A DNA stretch of 15,845 nucleotides from Bacillota bacterium (lineage in GTDB: Bacteria > Bacillota > Clostridia > Lachnospirales > Lachnospiraceae), in contig JAEZWQ010000055.1 in assembly GCA_023420085.1 (NCBI GenBank), positions 1 through 15,845 on the forward strand, given 5' to 3'. Shown here piece by piece: positions 5,403 through 13,015 of this stretch. Position numbers and translations under genes: made by a program. Positions within the stretch are counted from its first letter, which is position 1; every line of letters begins with the position of its first letter. Under the pieces are notes generated by a model. That model did no database searches and was not told the DNA's origin. It was given only the letters and a program-made list of their open reading frames with translations.

Positions 5403-5963
5403 ATGACTGAGATTTTGAGTCAAGATTCTGGACTGACTGATAATAACGAAGCTGTTGCAAAGTGGTATGTAGTTCATACATACTCTGGCTATGAAAATAA
5501 GGTTAAGATAAATATTGAAGCTACTGTAGAAAACAGACATTTGGAAGATCAAATTTTAGAAGTGTTTGTTCCTGTACATGAAGTAGCAGAGATAAAGAAT
5601 GGCAAATCAACACTAAAAGAAAAAAAATCATTTCCAGGATATGTGATTATTCATATGATTATGAATGATGATACATGGTATGTAGTTAGGAATACTAGAG
5701 GGGTTACTGGTTTTGTAGGACCTGGGTCAAAACCTGTTGAACTTACAGAGGAAGAAGTAGCAAATCTAGGAATAAAAGTAACTAACTATGATGTAGATGT
5801 TGAGGTTGGAGATGAAGTTATTGTAGTATCTGGACCATGGAAGGATACTGTGGCTTCTATTGAAGCGATAAATGAACAAAAAGAGACAGTAAAAATCAAG
5901 GTAGATGTTTTTGGACAAGAAAATGAAATTGATATAAACATCGCCGATATTAGAAAATTGTAG
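5403..5963 (+). CDS. nusG: Transcription termination/antitermination factor NusG
   Basis: About 186 residues. The N-terminal NGN domain begins WYVVHTYSGYENKV and includes FPGYVIIHM and VRNTRGVTGFVG, which in the family contact the RNA polymerase clamp. A C-terminal KOW domain begins near VGDEVIVVSGPWKDTVASI. NusG modulates pausing and couples transcription with translation through S10 or with Rho. The KOW shows GPWKDT and FGQENEI where many homologues have GPF.G and FGR.T, a mild divergence. GGAG (5394-5397) is 2 nt from an ATG at 5400 and 5 nt from the next at 5403, so the second start is preferred; the two proteins differ by one Met. Confidence 0.97.
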   Translation: MTEILSQDSGLTDNNEAVAKWYVVHTYSGYENKVKINIEATVENRHLEDQILEVFVPVHEVAEIKNGKSTLKEKKSFPGYVIIHMIMNDDTWYVVRNTRGVTGFVGPGSKPVELTEEEVANLGIKVTNYDVDVEVGDEVIVVSGPWKDTVASIEAINEQKETVKIKVDVFGQENEIDINIADIRKL

Positions 5964-5977
5964 TACAATTTGTACAA

Positions 5978-6003
5978 GTGGGAGGGTAACCCCCGACTAC
6001 CAC
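5978..6003 (+). promoter_or_regulatory. Putative L1-binding hairpin before rplK
   Basis: GUGG (5978-5981) pairs with CCAC (6000-6003), and GGG (5984-5986) with CCC (5991-5993 or 5992-5994). Between them lie GA on the 5' side and CGACUA (or GACUA) on the 3' side. This asymmetric-loop shape copies the L1 site of 23S rRNA helix 77 (GGUGGGAG ... AAAUACCACC). The rplK SD (AGGAGG, 6010-6015) begins 7 nt after it, so L1 could repress translation of its own operon, as known in E. coli. Confidence 0.6.
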
Positions 6004-6023
6004 GATTTCAGGAGGTATGCATA

Positions 6024-6449
6024 ATGGCAAAGAAAGTTATTGGATATATTAAATTACAAATTCCAGCTGGAAAGGCTACACCAGCTCCACCGGTTGGTCC
6101 AGCATTAGGTCAGCATCAGTTAAACATTGTTCAATTCACTAAGGATTTCAATGCAAGAACAGCTGATAAAGATGGAATGATTATTCCAGTTGTTATCACT
6201 GTATATGCTGATAGAAGTTTTACATTTATAACAAAAACTCCACCAGCTGCAGTTCTATTAAAGAAAGCTTGTAAGATAGAATCAGGCTCAGGTGTTCCAA
6301 ACAAAACTAAGGTTGCTACAATCAAGAGAGAAGAATGTGCTAAGATTGCAGAGCTTAAGATGAAAGATTTAAATGCAGCTAGCTTAGAAGCAGCTACAGA
6401 TATGATTTGTGGAACAGCTAGAAGTATGGGAATTGTAGTAGAAGATTAA
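6024..6449 (+). CDS. rplK: 50S ribosomal protein L11
   Basis: 141 residues, the usual L11 length. It starts MAKKVIGYIKLQIPAGKATPAPP with the Pro-rich VGPALGQH motif of the N-terminal domain (factor and thiostrepton region) and has the RNA-binding C-terminal domain with GTARSMGIVVED at the end. L11 forms the base of the L10/L12 stalk and is needed for RelA activation. The frame runs upstream to 5970, but homology and the SD AGGAGG at 6010-6015 fix the start at 6024. ALGQHQLN has Gln where most homologues have Gly (ALGQHGVN). It is preceded and followed by L1-type hairpins. Confidence 0.97.
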   Translation: MAKKVIGYIKLQIPAGKATPAPPVGPALGQHQLNIVQFTKDFNARTADKDGMIIPVVITVYADRSFTFITKTPPAAVLLKKACKIESGSGVPNKTKVATIKREECAKIAELKMKDLNAASLEAATDMICGTARSMGIVVED

Positions 6450-6455
6450 TAAAGA

Positions 6456-6482
6456 GTGGGAGGGTTCTCCCGATATGACCAC
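6456..6482 (+). promoter_or_regulatory. Second putative L1-binding hairpin, before rplA
   Basis: GUGG (6456-6459) pairs with CCAC (6479-6482), and GGG (6462-6464) with CCC (6469-6471) around loop UUCU. The unpaired GA and GAUAUGA resemble the L1 contact region of 23S rRNA helix 77. The SD of rplA (AGGAGG, 6483-6488) touches the stem, so bound L1 would cover the ribosome site of its own gene. Confidence 0.65.
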
Positions 6483-6493
6483 AGGAGGTAGTT

Positions 6494-7186
6494 ATGAAAA
6501 GAGGAAAAAGATATCTTGAAGCTGTTAAAAGTTTTGATAAAAAACAGTTATTCGAGGTTGAAGAAGCTATAAAATTAGTTAAGGAAAATGCTAAAGCAAA
6601 ATTTGATGAAACAGTGGAATTACACGTTCGTACTAACTGTGATGGAAGACATGCAGATCAACAAATTCGTGGAGCTGTAGTTTTACCTCATGGTACAGGT
6701 AAGGAAGTTAAAGTTCTAGTATTTGCTAAGGGTGCAAAGGCTGATGAAGCTACTCAAGCAGGTGCAGATTTTGTAGGTGCAGAAGATTTAATACCAAAGA
6801 TTCAAAATGAAGGATGGTTTGGTTTTGATGTAGTTGTTGCTACACCAGATATGATGGGTGTTGTAGGTAGACTTGGTCGTGTACTTGGACCAAAAGGTTT
6901 GATGCCTAACCCTAAAGCTGGAACGGTAACAATGGATGTTGAAAAAGCTATAAAAGATATTAAAGCTGGTAAAATAGAGTATAGACTAGATAAGAGCAAT
7001 ATTGTTCATGTTCCAGTTGGAAAAGTTTCATTTACTGAAGAACAATTAGCTGATAATCTAAAAACAGTACTTGATGCATTGATAAAGGCAAGACCATCAG
7101 CAGTTAAGGGAACATATATGAAGAGTGTTGCTTTAGCTTCAACAATGGGTCCTGCTGTTAAGTTAAACCCTGCAAAACTTTCTTAA
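6494..7186 (+). CDS. rplA: 50S ribosomal protein L1
   Basis: 230 residues, full family length. It begins MKRGKRYLEAVKSFDKK and contains the L1 signature VVATPDMMGVVGRLGRVLGP followed by KGLMPNPKAGTVT, and VHVPVGKVSF near the C-terminus. L1 binds 23S rRNA helices 76-78 at the mobile L1 stalk that guides deacylated tRNA out of the E site. It also represses its own mRNA in several bacteria, consistent with the two hairpins in this operon. SD AGGAGG lies 5 nt before the ATG. Normally rplJ and rplL follow; here a terminator does. The 75 bp between the stop and that terminator hold no feature I can support. Confidence 0.98.
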   Translation: MKRGKRYLEAVKSFDKKQLFEVEEAIKLVKENAKAKFDETVELHVRTNCDGRHADQQIRGAVVLPHGTGKEVKVLVFAKGAKADEATQAGADFVGAEDLIPKIQNEGWFGFDVVVATPDMMGVVGRLGRVLGPKGLMPNPKAGTVTMDVEKAIKDIKAGKIEYRLDKSNIVHVPVGKVSFTEEQLADNLKTVLDALIKARPSAVKGTYMKSVALASTMGPAVKLNPAKLS

Positions 7187-7261
7187 TTGGATTTTTTGAC
7201 AGATAATTTTTGATATAAATAAAGACTAATACGAATATGGGGCTGATTTACGATATAGCCT

Positions 7262-7322
7262 AAAATATAAAACCCGTGTAAATTAGAAATAATACTAATT
7301 TACATGGGTTTTATATTTTTTA
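7262..7322. terminator. Bidirectional intrinsic terminator between rplA and apbE
   Basis: Arms 7262-7286 and 7295-7319 form a 25-bp stem with one G-U pair and an 8-nt loop. T-rich sequence lies on the right and A-rich sequence on the left, so it can stop both rplA transcription and the convergent apbE transcript. Confidence 0.9.
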
Positions 7323-7336
7323 TTAGTGTAAAATTA

Positions 7337-8332
7337 TTATTCAGAATGCAAAACATCGCCGTTACTTAGATAAAAATAAGCGGTTACCCCTTTAAGGGAC
7401 TTTATAAGTTCTAATCCTTTATCTTTACCAAGCAAAAATACGCATGTAGATAGCGCATCTCCATCAATTGATTTATCTGAAATTATAGTTGTTTGTATAA
7501 TATCGTTTTCAACAGGATAACCAGTTTTAGGATCCAGAATATGATGATATTTTTTACCATTATATTCAATAAAACGTTCGTATATGCCGGATGTAACAAC
7601 CGATTTATCCTCAATATCTACTGTTTCTATAATTTGATTCCTTTCTTTTTTTGGATCTTGTATACCAACCTTAAATGGAGTATTTCCTTTCTTACCAATT
7701 GTAAGAACGTTCCCGCCTAGGTTAATAATTGCAGAATGTACATTATTTTCAACTAATAAAGATTTGACCTTATCTGCCACATAACCTTTGGCAATAGCTC
7801 CTAAATCTATAGCCATATCTGGTTTTAAAAGTTTGACCTTATTTCCATCAATTAAAATATCCTTATAGTTTATTTTATCTAAATTTTTCTTTATATTAGA
7901 ATCATCTGGGATTGAAGCACCAGGCGTTTTAAAATCCCATAAGAGAGAAACAGCACCAATTGTAATGTCAAAACTTCCATTGGTTAATTCTCCATAATGA
8001 ATACCTTGTTTTATACACTCTATCGCTTCTTGACTTAACTCTACAAATTCATTATTTGAATGGTTTAATTTATATATTTCAGCGTCTTTTTGATGTGAAC
8101 TCAATTTCTTTTCTAAATCAGAAATTAGATCAAAGGATTTTTCGAGTAAAGAATTATCCTGATTATCATAAATTTTAATATCTATTATTGTGTCTAATAA
8201 AAATCCCTCTTTTTGAATATATGGACTATTTATATTAGTCTGTAATGCATCTTCTTTATTTTTTGATATTGAGCATCCTGAAATTAACAAACAAAGGGTT
8301 AGAGGGATTGCTAATAATTTACATTTTCTCAT
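7337..8332 (-). CDS. apbE: FAD:protein FMN transferase (flavin transferase lipoprotein)
   Basis: 331 residues. The N-terminal lipoprotein signal ends LISGC, so Cys20 would be lipidated and the enzyme held on the outer face of the membrane. ApbE cleaves FAD and transfers FMN through a phosphoester bond to Thr/Ser in [S/T]GA[T/S] motifs, using Mg2+. Family motifs seen: DLGAIAKGYVADK (176-188), INLGGNV (203-209), VTSGIYERF (246-254), HHILDPKTGYPV (263-274) and the metal site GDALSTCVFLLG (291-302). It is divergent from two genes carrying five FMN-binding domains with such motifs, its most likely substrates. The start ATG lacks an SD; the promoter suggests a leaderless mRNA. Confidence 0.95.
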   Translation of the reverse strand: MRKCKLLAIPLTLCLLISGCSISKNKEDALQTNINSPYIQKEGFLLDTIIDIKIYDNQDNSLLEKSFDLISDLEKKLSSHQKDAEIYKLNHSNNEFVELSQEAIECIKQGIHYGELTNGSFDITIGAVSLLWDFKTPGASIPDDSNIKKNLDKINYKDILIDGNKVKLLKPDMAIDLGAIAKGYVADKVKSLLVENNVHSAIINLGGNVLTIGKKGNTPFKVGIQDPKKERNQIIETVDIEDKSVVTSGIYERFIEYNGKKYHHILDPKTGYPVENDIIQTTIISDKSIDGDALSTCVFLLGKDKGLELIKSLKGVTAYFYLSNGDVLHSE

Positions 8333-8339
8333 AGCTTAT

Positions 8340-8368
8340 ATGATAGCATATAGCTAATAATCAATCAA
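8340..8368 (-). promoter_or_regulatory. Promoter of apbE, probably giving a leaderless mRNA
   Basis: On the minus strand TTGATT (8363-8368), a 17-bp spacer and TATCAT (8340-8345). The start site expected 7 nt downstream coincides with the ATG (8332), and no SD precedes that ATG. An imperfect dyad, AGCTTATATG/CATATAGCT (8333-8354), covers the same area. Confidence 0.4.
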
Positions 8369-8606
8369 TTGTTTATCGATAATTAATTTCATTATAGTTA
8401 TAAACTTTTAACTAGATAAAAAATAATATTACGAAAAAGATACATATATTTTTAGGTATAGATTTTAAGAATGAAACCTTATAAAAAAATACAAAAATTT
8501 AACAATATTTATACTTTTTAGATAATTGTATTTTTTTGAATACTGGTATATTTGTTAGTTTTATACAAAAAATAAAAACAATAATTATTAACGTTAAAAT
8601 TAGCTA

Positions 8607-8635
8607 TTGTTAATTAAATGTGATAATGATATGCT
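8607..8635 (+). promoter_or_regulatory. Extended -10 promoter of the FMN-domain redox operon
   Basis: TTGTTA (8607-8612), a 17-bp spacer and TATGCT (8630-8635) preceded by TG (TGATATGCT). Transcription would start near 8642, just ahead of SD AGGAGG and the ATG at 8663. TGATAAT at 8620-8626 resembles one half of a Fur-type box, the other half being poor. The rest of the 330-bp divergent spacer 8333-8662 is AT-rich with no other feature I can support. Confidence 0.5.
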
Positions 8636-8662
8636 AACTTCATAGTGATTTAGGAGGAAGTT

Positions 8663-9820
8663 ATGTTATTTTTATTAACATTAATTTTTGTAGGTTTTAT
8701 AAGCGTAATTTTAAGTAAAGTAGACATGAAAAAACTTGCAATACCTATTTATATAATATCATTATTATTAAATATAATTAGCATATACTTATCATTCTAT
8801 GTAAACATAGAAAATAATATATATGAATTGTTTATAAAAATAATGAAACAAGGATTGATAGGAATGGCATTTTTAGTAATCATTATGATGATTGGTGCCA
8901 TGCCTAAATCTAAAACAGTTATAGGTTTATTTAAGATTAGGGGAGAATTATCAATTCTTGCCGTTATATTCATGTTAAATCATTTTGTGTATTACATGAT
9001 TAAGATTATTCAATCATTACCCAATTGGAGTAATCTAACAAAACAAGCATTATTGATTAATATGAGTGTTTCAGTACTAAGTATATGGGCATGGATTATA
9101 TGTATACCATTGTTTATAACATCTTTTAGATGTATAAGAAAACAAATGGATCCAAAATCTTGGAAGAATTTACAACGCTATGCTTATATAATGTATGCAT
9201 TAGTTTATGTGCATATTGTTTTTGCTTTTCTATCAAAACCTAATCCATTTAATTATGGGATAGATTTATTAATTTATTCACTTATTTTTTTGGTTTATTT
9301 TATATTAAGATTTGGAAAATATATCAAGAAAAAAAGATCTGGTATAAAGCTGAGATTAGTATATGGTTTTGCTTCTCTAGCGTTTATTCTAATAATCGTT
9401 GCAGGTGGATACCTTCTTCATAGAGATTATGTGAAGTTTGTGATAGCACAAGAGATGCAAAAAAAAGCTCTTGAAGAGTTGAAACAAAAAAAAGAAATGC
9501 AACTTGCTCAAGATTCTACTGATGAGGAAGATGTTGAGTATTTATTCAAGGATGGAGAATATGAAGGTGTAGCGAGAGGCTATAATGGAAATTTATCAGT
9601 TTTAGTTACTGTTAAAAAGGATCAAATATTAGATATTAAATTTTTGATTAACAATGATGATGGAGAATATGTAGAAAAAGCAAAGGGAATACTTACCAAT
9701 ATTATGGTATCTAATTCAACGCAAGTAGATATAGTATCGGGTGCAACAGTCACATCAAAAGCCATTATAAAGGCTACAGAAGATGCATTGATAAAGGCGG
9801 AAAAAGCAAATGAAGAATAG
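8663..9820 (+). CDS. Ferric-reductase-like membrane protein with a C-terminal FMN-binding domain
   Basis: 385 residues. The N-terminal half has about seven hydrophobic spans (residues 1-18, 26-48, 64-80, 97-117, 131-154, 172-190, 199-217), resembling the ferric-reductase/MsrQ-like heme domain. His107 (FMLNHFVYY) and His184 (VYVHIVF) are candidate heme ligands. A further span (232-252) leads to a Glu/Lys/Gln-rich, probably coiled-coil linker (262-283). An extracellular FMN_bind domain follows, from DGEYEGVARGYNG (297-309) to DIVSGATVTSKAI (356-368), with Thr362 as the predicted covalent FMN site. It would pass electrons from the membrane to extracytosolic flavin. SD AGGAGG precedes the ATG; the 3' end overlaps the next gene by 11 bp. 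Confidence 0.8.
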   Translation: MLFLLTLIFVGFISVILSKVDMKKLAIPIYIISLLLNIISIYLSFYVNIENNIYELFIKIMKQGLIGMAFLVIIMMIGAMPKSKTVIGLFKIRGELSILAVIFMLNHFVYYMIKIIQSLPNWSNLTKQALLINMSVSVLSIWAWIICIPLFITSFRCIRKQMDPKSWKNLQRYAYIMYALVYVHIVFAFLSKPNPFNYGIDLLIYSLIFLVYFILRFGKYIKKKRSGIKLRLVYGFASLAFILIIVAGGYLLHRDYVKFVIAQEMQKKALEELKQKKEMQLAQDSTDEEDVEYLFKDGEYEGVARGYNGNLSVLVTVKKDQILDIKFLINNDDGEYVEKAKGILTNIMVSNSTQVDIVSGATVTSKAIIKATEDALIKAEKANEE

Positions 9821-12800
9821 CAAATATATATTTACAATCTTTTTGATAATTTTGTCGATGGTGGCAACAACTCTTTATGCCAGTGTTATGGGAAAAGATG
9901 AGGTATTATTATCCTCAAGTGATGAGACTATCATTGAAAAAAATAGTAAAGATAAAAAAGAGGGTAAGAATAAAAAAACTAAGAAAAAATTTCAGAGAAA
10001 TTCAGCTATAGATGACTTGATAGTAAAAGTTGCTGCAGGGAAAAGTGCTGATGAAGTAGGAGAGAAGCTTACTGAAGAAATCAAGGTTGCAGGTAAACTT
10101 AAAGATGGAGTCTATACTGGTTCTGCTCAAGGTTATGAAGGGGCTGTTACAGTAGAAGTTAAAGTTGAAGGTGGGAAAATAGTTAGCTTAAGAGTTTTAT
10201 CTCACTCTGAAACTCCGGGATATTATGAACTAGGATTTAAAGTAATAGATAGAATATTGGCTGCACAGTCTGTTAATGTTGATACAGTATCAGGAGCAAC
10301 AGTTACATCTAGAGCGATAATGATAGCTACAGCAAGAGCGTTAAAAAATGCAGTTGCTGAAGGCGAACAGGTAGATGCTTTTTCAGAAGAAGATTTAAAA
10401 GAACAGGTGGTTACTAAAGAAAGAGATGTGCCAATTAATCCTGGGGCTTATGGGAAGGAAAGTTATATTGATAATATAAATATTGATTTATCATCAATTC
10501 CTGATGGAACATATACTGGTGAAGCGATGGGATTTAATGGCACTAATAAGGTAACTCTTACTGTTGAAGGTGGCAAAATCGTCAATGTGATAGTTAGACA
10601 TGGTGATGATGCTCAATACTTTACAGAGTATAAAAAGAATAAACTTATTGAAGCTATAAAAAAGGATATAAATATAAGAAGCTCAAGAGATGTTGATTCA
10701 ATATCAGGGGCTACCTATTCTTCAAATAGTATTATTAGAGCGGCAAAGTTTGCTTTAAGTAAATATAAAACATCAGGTTATTCTATACTTAAAGTTATTG
10801 ATGGAGTACATATAACAAGAAATAATGAAAAGAATATTGATTATATGGTTGTTGAAAAACATGCTCCTATACATCTGACACTTGATGGAGTTACACAAAA
10901 AACAACAAGCCTGGATACAAAACAGTATATAAGACTTACTGGTTACAATAAAAATACAAATGTAACTATAAAAAATATGTATGGTGAAATGTTATTTGAT
11001 TCTAAGGTTGAAGGTGATTTTGTTAGAACTACAGAAAAAATAAACTTAGAAGAATATAATAATGCTGAAAATAAGGTAGAAACAAAGACTATAGATGACC
11101 TAAATATATATGGAGGTAACCTAAAGAATTTTAAAATAAAAAGAACGAAAAATAAAATAAGAAATAGAAGATCACTTGAAAATAGTAGCATAATTAGCTA
11201 TGAAATAACCTCAGATGATATACCTGTTCTTATTGAAATGCCGGAAAAAGACTATAATAGAATATTTAGATTTACAAATAGTAAAGGAGAGAAGCTATTA
11301 CATAGCTATGTTATAGGAAATAAGAGGTTTTTATTAAGTAAAGGCAGTGGACGTTTGGATATTATAAAGGGAGAAAGTAAGAAAGAAGCATTGTCTAAAC
11401 TTATAAAATTCTGGAGAGAAGAAAATCTTGATTATCCATACTTTGTATTGCCACCAGATTTAGACTCTATTTATAAAGACGGTGATTATATTGGATATGG
11501 ATATGGATATAAGGCAGACAGTGATAGTGATAGATGGAAAACAAGGGTTGTAATTAAGGGTGGAAAGATTACGGAAATAAAACTACTCAATCAGCCAGAT
11601 GATGGTGAATACGTTGTATTATCAAGAAATTTCCAAAATAAGTTGCAAACTTCATTATATAAGGATGTAAATAAGTTGATCGCACTAGATGTAGAGCTAG
11701 AGAAATTTTACTCACTTGAGCCAACAGTTATAAATAAATTTCCGGGAATGCTTCCATTATTAGATGATCAGCCATATCTAAAAGAAGTTAAAGAGAATAT
11801 AAGTTCAATAGAGCCAGATGCAGTTACAGGGGCAACAATTAGCACAGTAGGAATGACAAGATCCGTTATGGATGCTTTAAATAAAGCTATTAACGGCAAG
11901 GATAATGTGATAACACCAGAACCAGAAAAACCTAAACCAGACCCACAACCAATTCCAAAACCAGAGCCTGAACCAAAACCTGAGCCAGAGAAACCAGATC
12001 CAAAACCAGAAAATCCTGAACCGGTCAGTCCAACTCCTAAGCCTGAGGAACCGGATTCGACAAAATATGTAGCTAATATCGTTGGAGATTATCACACTAG
12101 AATATTTGCAAGACCACCAGAAGTTGGAGCTAAACTATATGATGGTGAGTATATCGGACATGGTAGAGGGTATTATTATGATACTGATAGATCGGTTAAT
12201 AGTTATGTAAGAATGACAAAGGTCTTGATACGTGTAAAAGATGGAAAAGTTGCGGATGTTGAGGCATTACATTTTGGTGATGATGAAGACGGTGGAGGAA
12301 TAGGTTATAAGGCAGCTGCTGAAAAGTTTAGAGTGAAAGCCTTTGATTTAGTTAAGAGAAACACAGATGAATTTATAAAACAACATATAGATGTTGAAAG
12401 ATATATAGCAGCGCTGTATACAGATAAGTTCTATCCTATGTTTAAGGGTGATACAAAAGAAAAGGTACGAAGTGAATTAGGGAAAAAAATGGCTGATGCC
12501 GATGTTGTTTCAGGAGCTACATATAGTAGTGCCGGATATTCAAGGGCAATAGCAGAAGCATTGTATAAGGCTTCACTAAATAAAAAAGTTATTAATGATA
12601 TGACACTAAACGACTTTGATATAGAATCACGCCTACAACTTAACAGTCAAGAATATAATGCTTACTTTGGTATTAGTTATGAGAAAAGAAGACAGGAAAG
12701 AATAGATAAAAAACTGTTACAGACACATTATTATCCTGGAGAAAAATTTGATCCTAAAAACCTGATACTGACAGTTTCATATTCAGATGGTACAAAAGAG

Positions 12801-13013
12801 AATCTAACATTTGATCAACTAGCTAGCAAAGGGTTTAAGGTAGAAATATATAATCAAAAACAAAATAAAATTTATGACAATGTATTAGATTATTTATTTG
12901 AATTTAATTATTATAAACAGCTGCTAAAAATCTATAGAACAGATACAGATAAACATATAAATAGCGAATTTGTAAATGGACAAGTATATAGTAATTCAAG
13001 AAAGAAGGAGTAG
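9810..13013 (+). CDS. Large membrane-anchored protein with four FMN-binding domains
   Basis: 1067 residues. An N-terminal signal/anchor (6-26) and a Lys-rich linker precede FMN_bind domains 1 (98-182) and 2 (231-319). A middle region of unknown fold (320-550) separates them from domain 3 (555-694). A Pro/Glu/Lys linker (703-749), domain 4 (777-923) and a small C-terminal Ig-like part (about 968-1015, PGEKFDPKNLILTVSYSDGT) follow. Each FMN domain opens with a (Y).DG.Y.G motif and ends with the ApbE target: DTVSGATVTS, DSISGATYSS, DAVTGATIST, DVVSGATYSS, giving predicted FMN-Thr at 164, 302, 676 and 904. All four are intact. It is likely an electron conduit reaching through the cell wall. There is no sortase motif. 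The start overlaps the upstream gene, implying coupled expression. Confidence 0.85.
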   Translation: MKNSKYIFTIFLIILSMVATTLYASVMGKDEVLLSSSDETIIEKNSKDKKEGKNKKTKKKFQRNSAIDDLIVKVAAGKSADEVGEKLTEEIKVAGKLKDGVYTGSAQGYEGAVTVEVKVEGGKIVSLRVLSHSETPGYYELGFKVIDRILAAQSVNVDTVSGATVTSRAIMIATARALKNAVAEGEQVDAFSEEDLKEQVVTKERDVPINPGAYGKESYIDNINIDLSSIPDGTYTGEAMGFNGTNKVTLTVEGGKIVNVIVRHGDDAQYFTEYKKNKLIEAIKKDINIRSSRDVDSISGATYSSNSIIRAAKFALSKYKTSGYSILKVIDGVHITRNNEKNIDYMVVEKHAPIHLTLDGVTQKTTSLDTKQYIRLTGYNKNTNVTIKNMYGEMLFDSKVEGDFVRTTEKINLEEYNNAENKVETKTIDDLNIYGGNLKNFKIKRTKNKIRNRRSLENSSIISYEITSDDIPVLIEMPEKDYNRIFRFTNSKGEKLLHSYVIGNKRFLLSKGSGRLDIIKGESKKEALSKLIKFWREENLDYPYFVLPPDLDSIYKDGDYIGYGYGYKADSDSDRWKTRVVIKGGKITEIKLLNQPDDGEYVVLSRNFQNKLQTSLYKDVNKLIALDVELEKFYSLEPTVINKFPGMLPLLDDQPYLKEVKENISSIEPDAVTGATISTVGMTRSVMDALNKAINGKDNVITPEPEKPKPDPQPIPKPEPEPKPEPEKPDPKPENPEPVSPTPKPEEPDSTKYVANIVGDYHTRIFARPPEVGAKLYDGEYIGHGRGYYYDTDRSVNSYVRMTKVLIRVKDGKVADVEALHFGDDEDGGGIGYKAAAEKFRVKAFDLVKRNTDEFIKQHIDVERYIAALYTDKFYPMFKGDTKEKVRSELGKKMADADVVSGATYSSAGYSRAIAEALYKASLNKKVINDMTLNDFDIESRLQLNSQEYNAYFGISYEKRRQERIDKKLLQTHYYPGEKFDPKNLILTVSYSDGTKENLTFDQLASKGFKVEIYNQKQNKIYDNVLDYLFEFNYYKQLLKIYRTDTDKHINSEFVNGQVYSNSRKKE
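11916..12056 (+). repeat. Pro-rich repeat region (wall-spanning linker)
   Basis: Codes for residues 703-749, an imperfect repeat of two- to four-residue units such as KPEPEP, KPDP and KPENPEP. Pro alternates with Glu, Lys or Asp, as in rigid linkers that cross the peptidoglycan of Gram-positive surface proteins. It separates FMN domains 1-3 from domain 4. Confidence 0.85.
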
Positions 13014-13015
13014 AA

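Noticed and set aside
5970..6023. N-terminal extension of L11
   Set aside because: The extension reads through the L1-type hairpin and SD; family length (141 aa) and SD place the start at 6024.
7196..7322. TTGACA at 7196-7201 followed by the strong terminator, as a possible small RNA of about 100 nt
   Set aside because: The best -10 (TAAAGA, 18-bp spacer) is poor, and the hairpin is explained as the rplA/apbE terminator.
8620..8635. Fur box at the redox-operon promoter
   Set aside because: Only one half-site (TGATAAT) fits; the second half is too different to call.
11877..12095. 72-residue Trp/Phe/Arg-rich minus-strand ORF
   Set aside because: It is the complement of the Pro/Glu/Lys repeat; such composition is an artefact of reading CCA/GAA codons in reverse.
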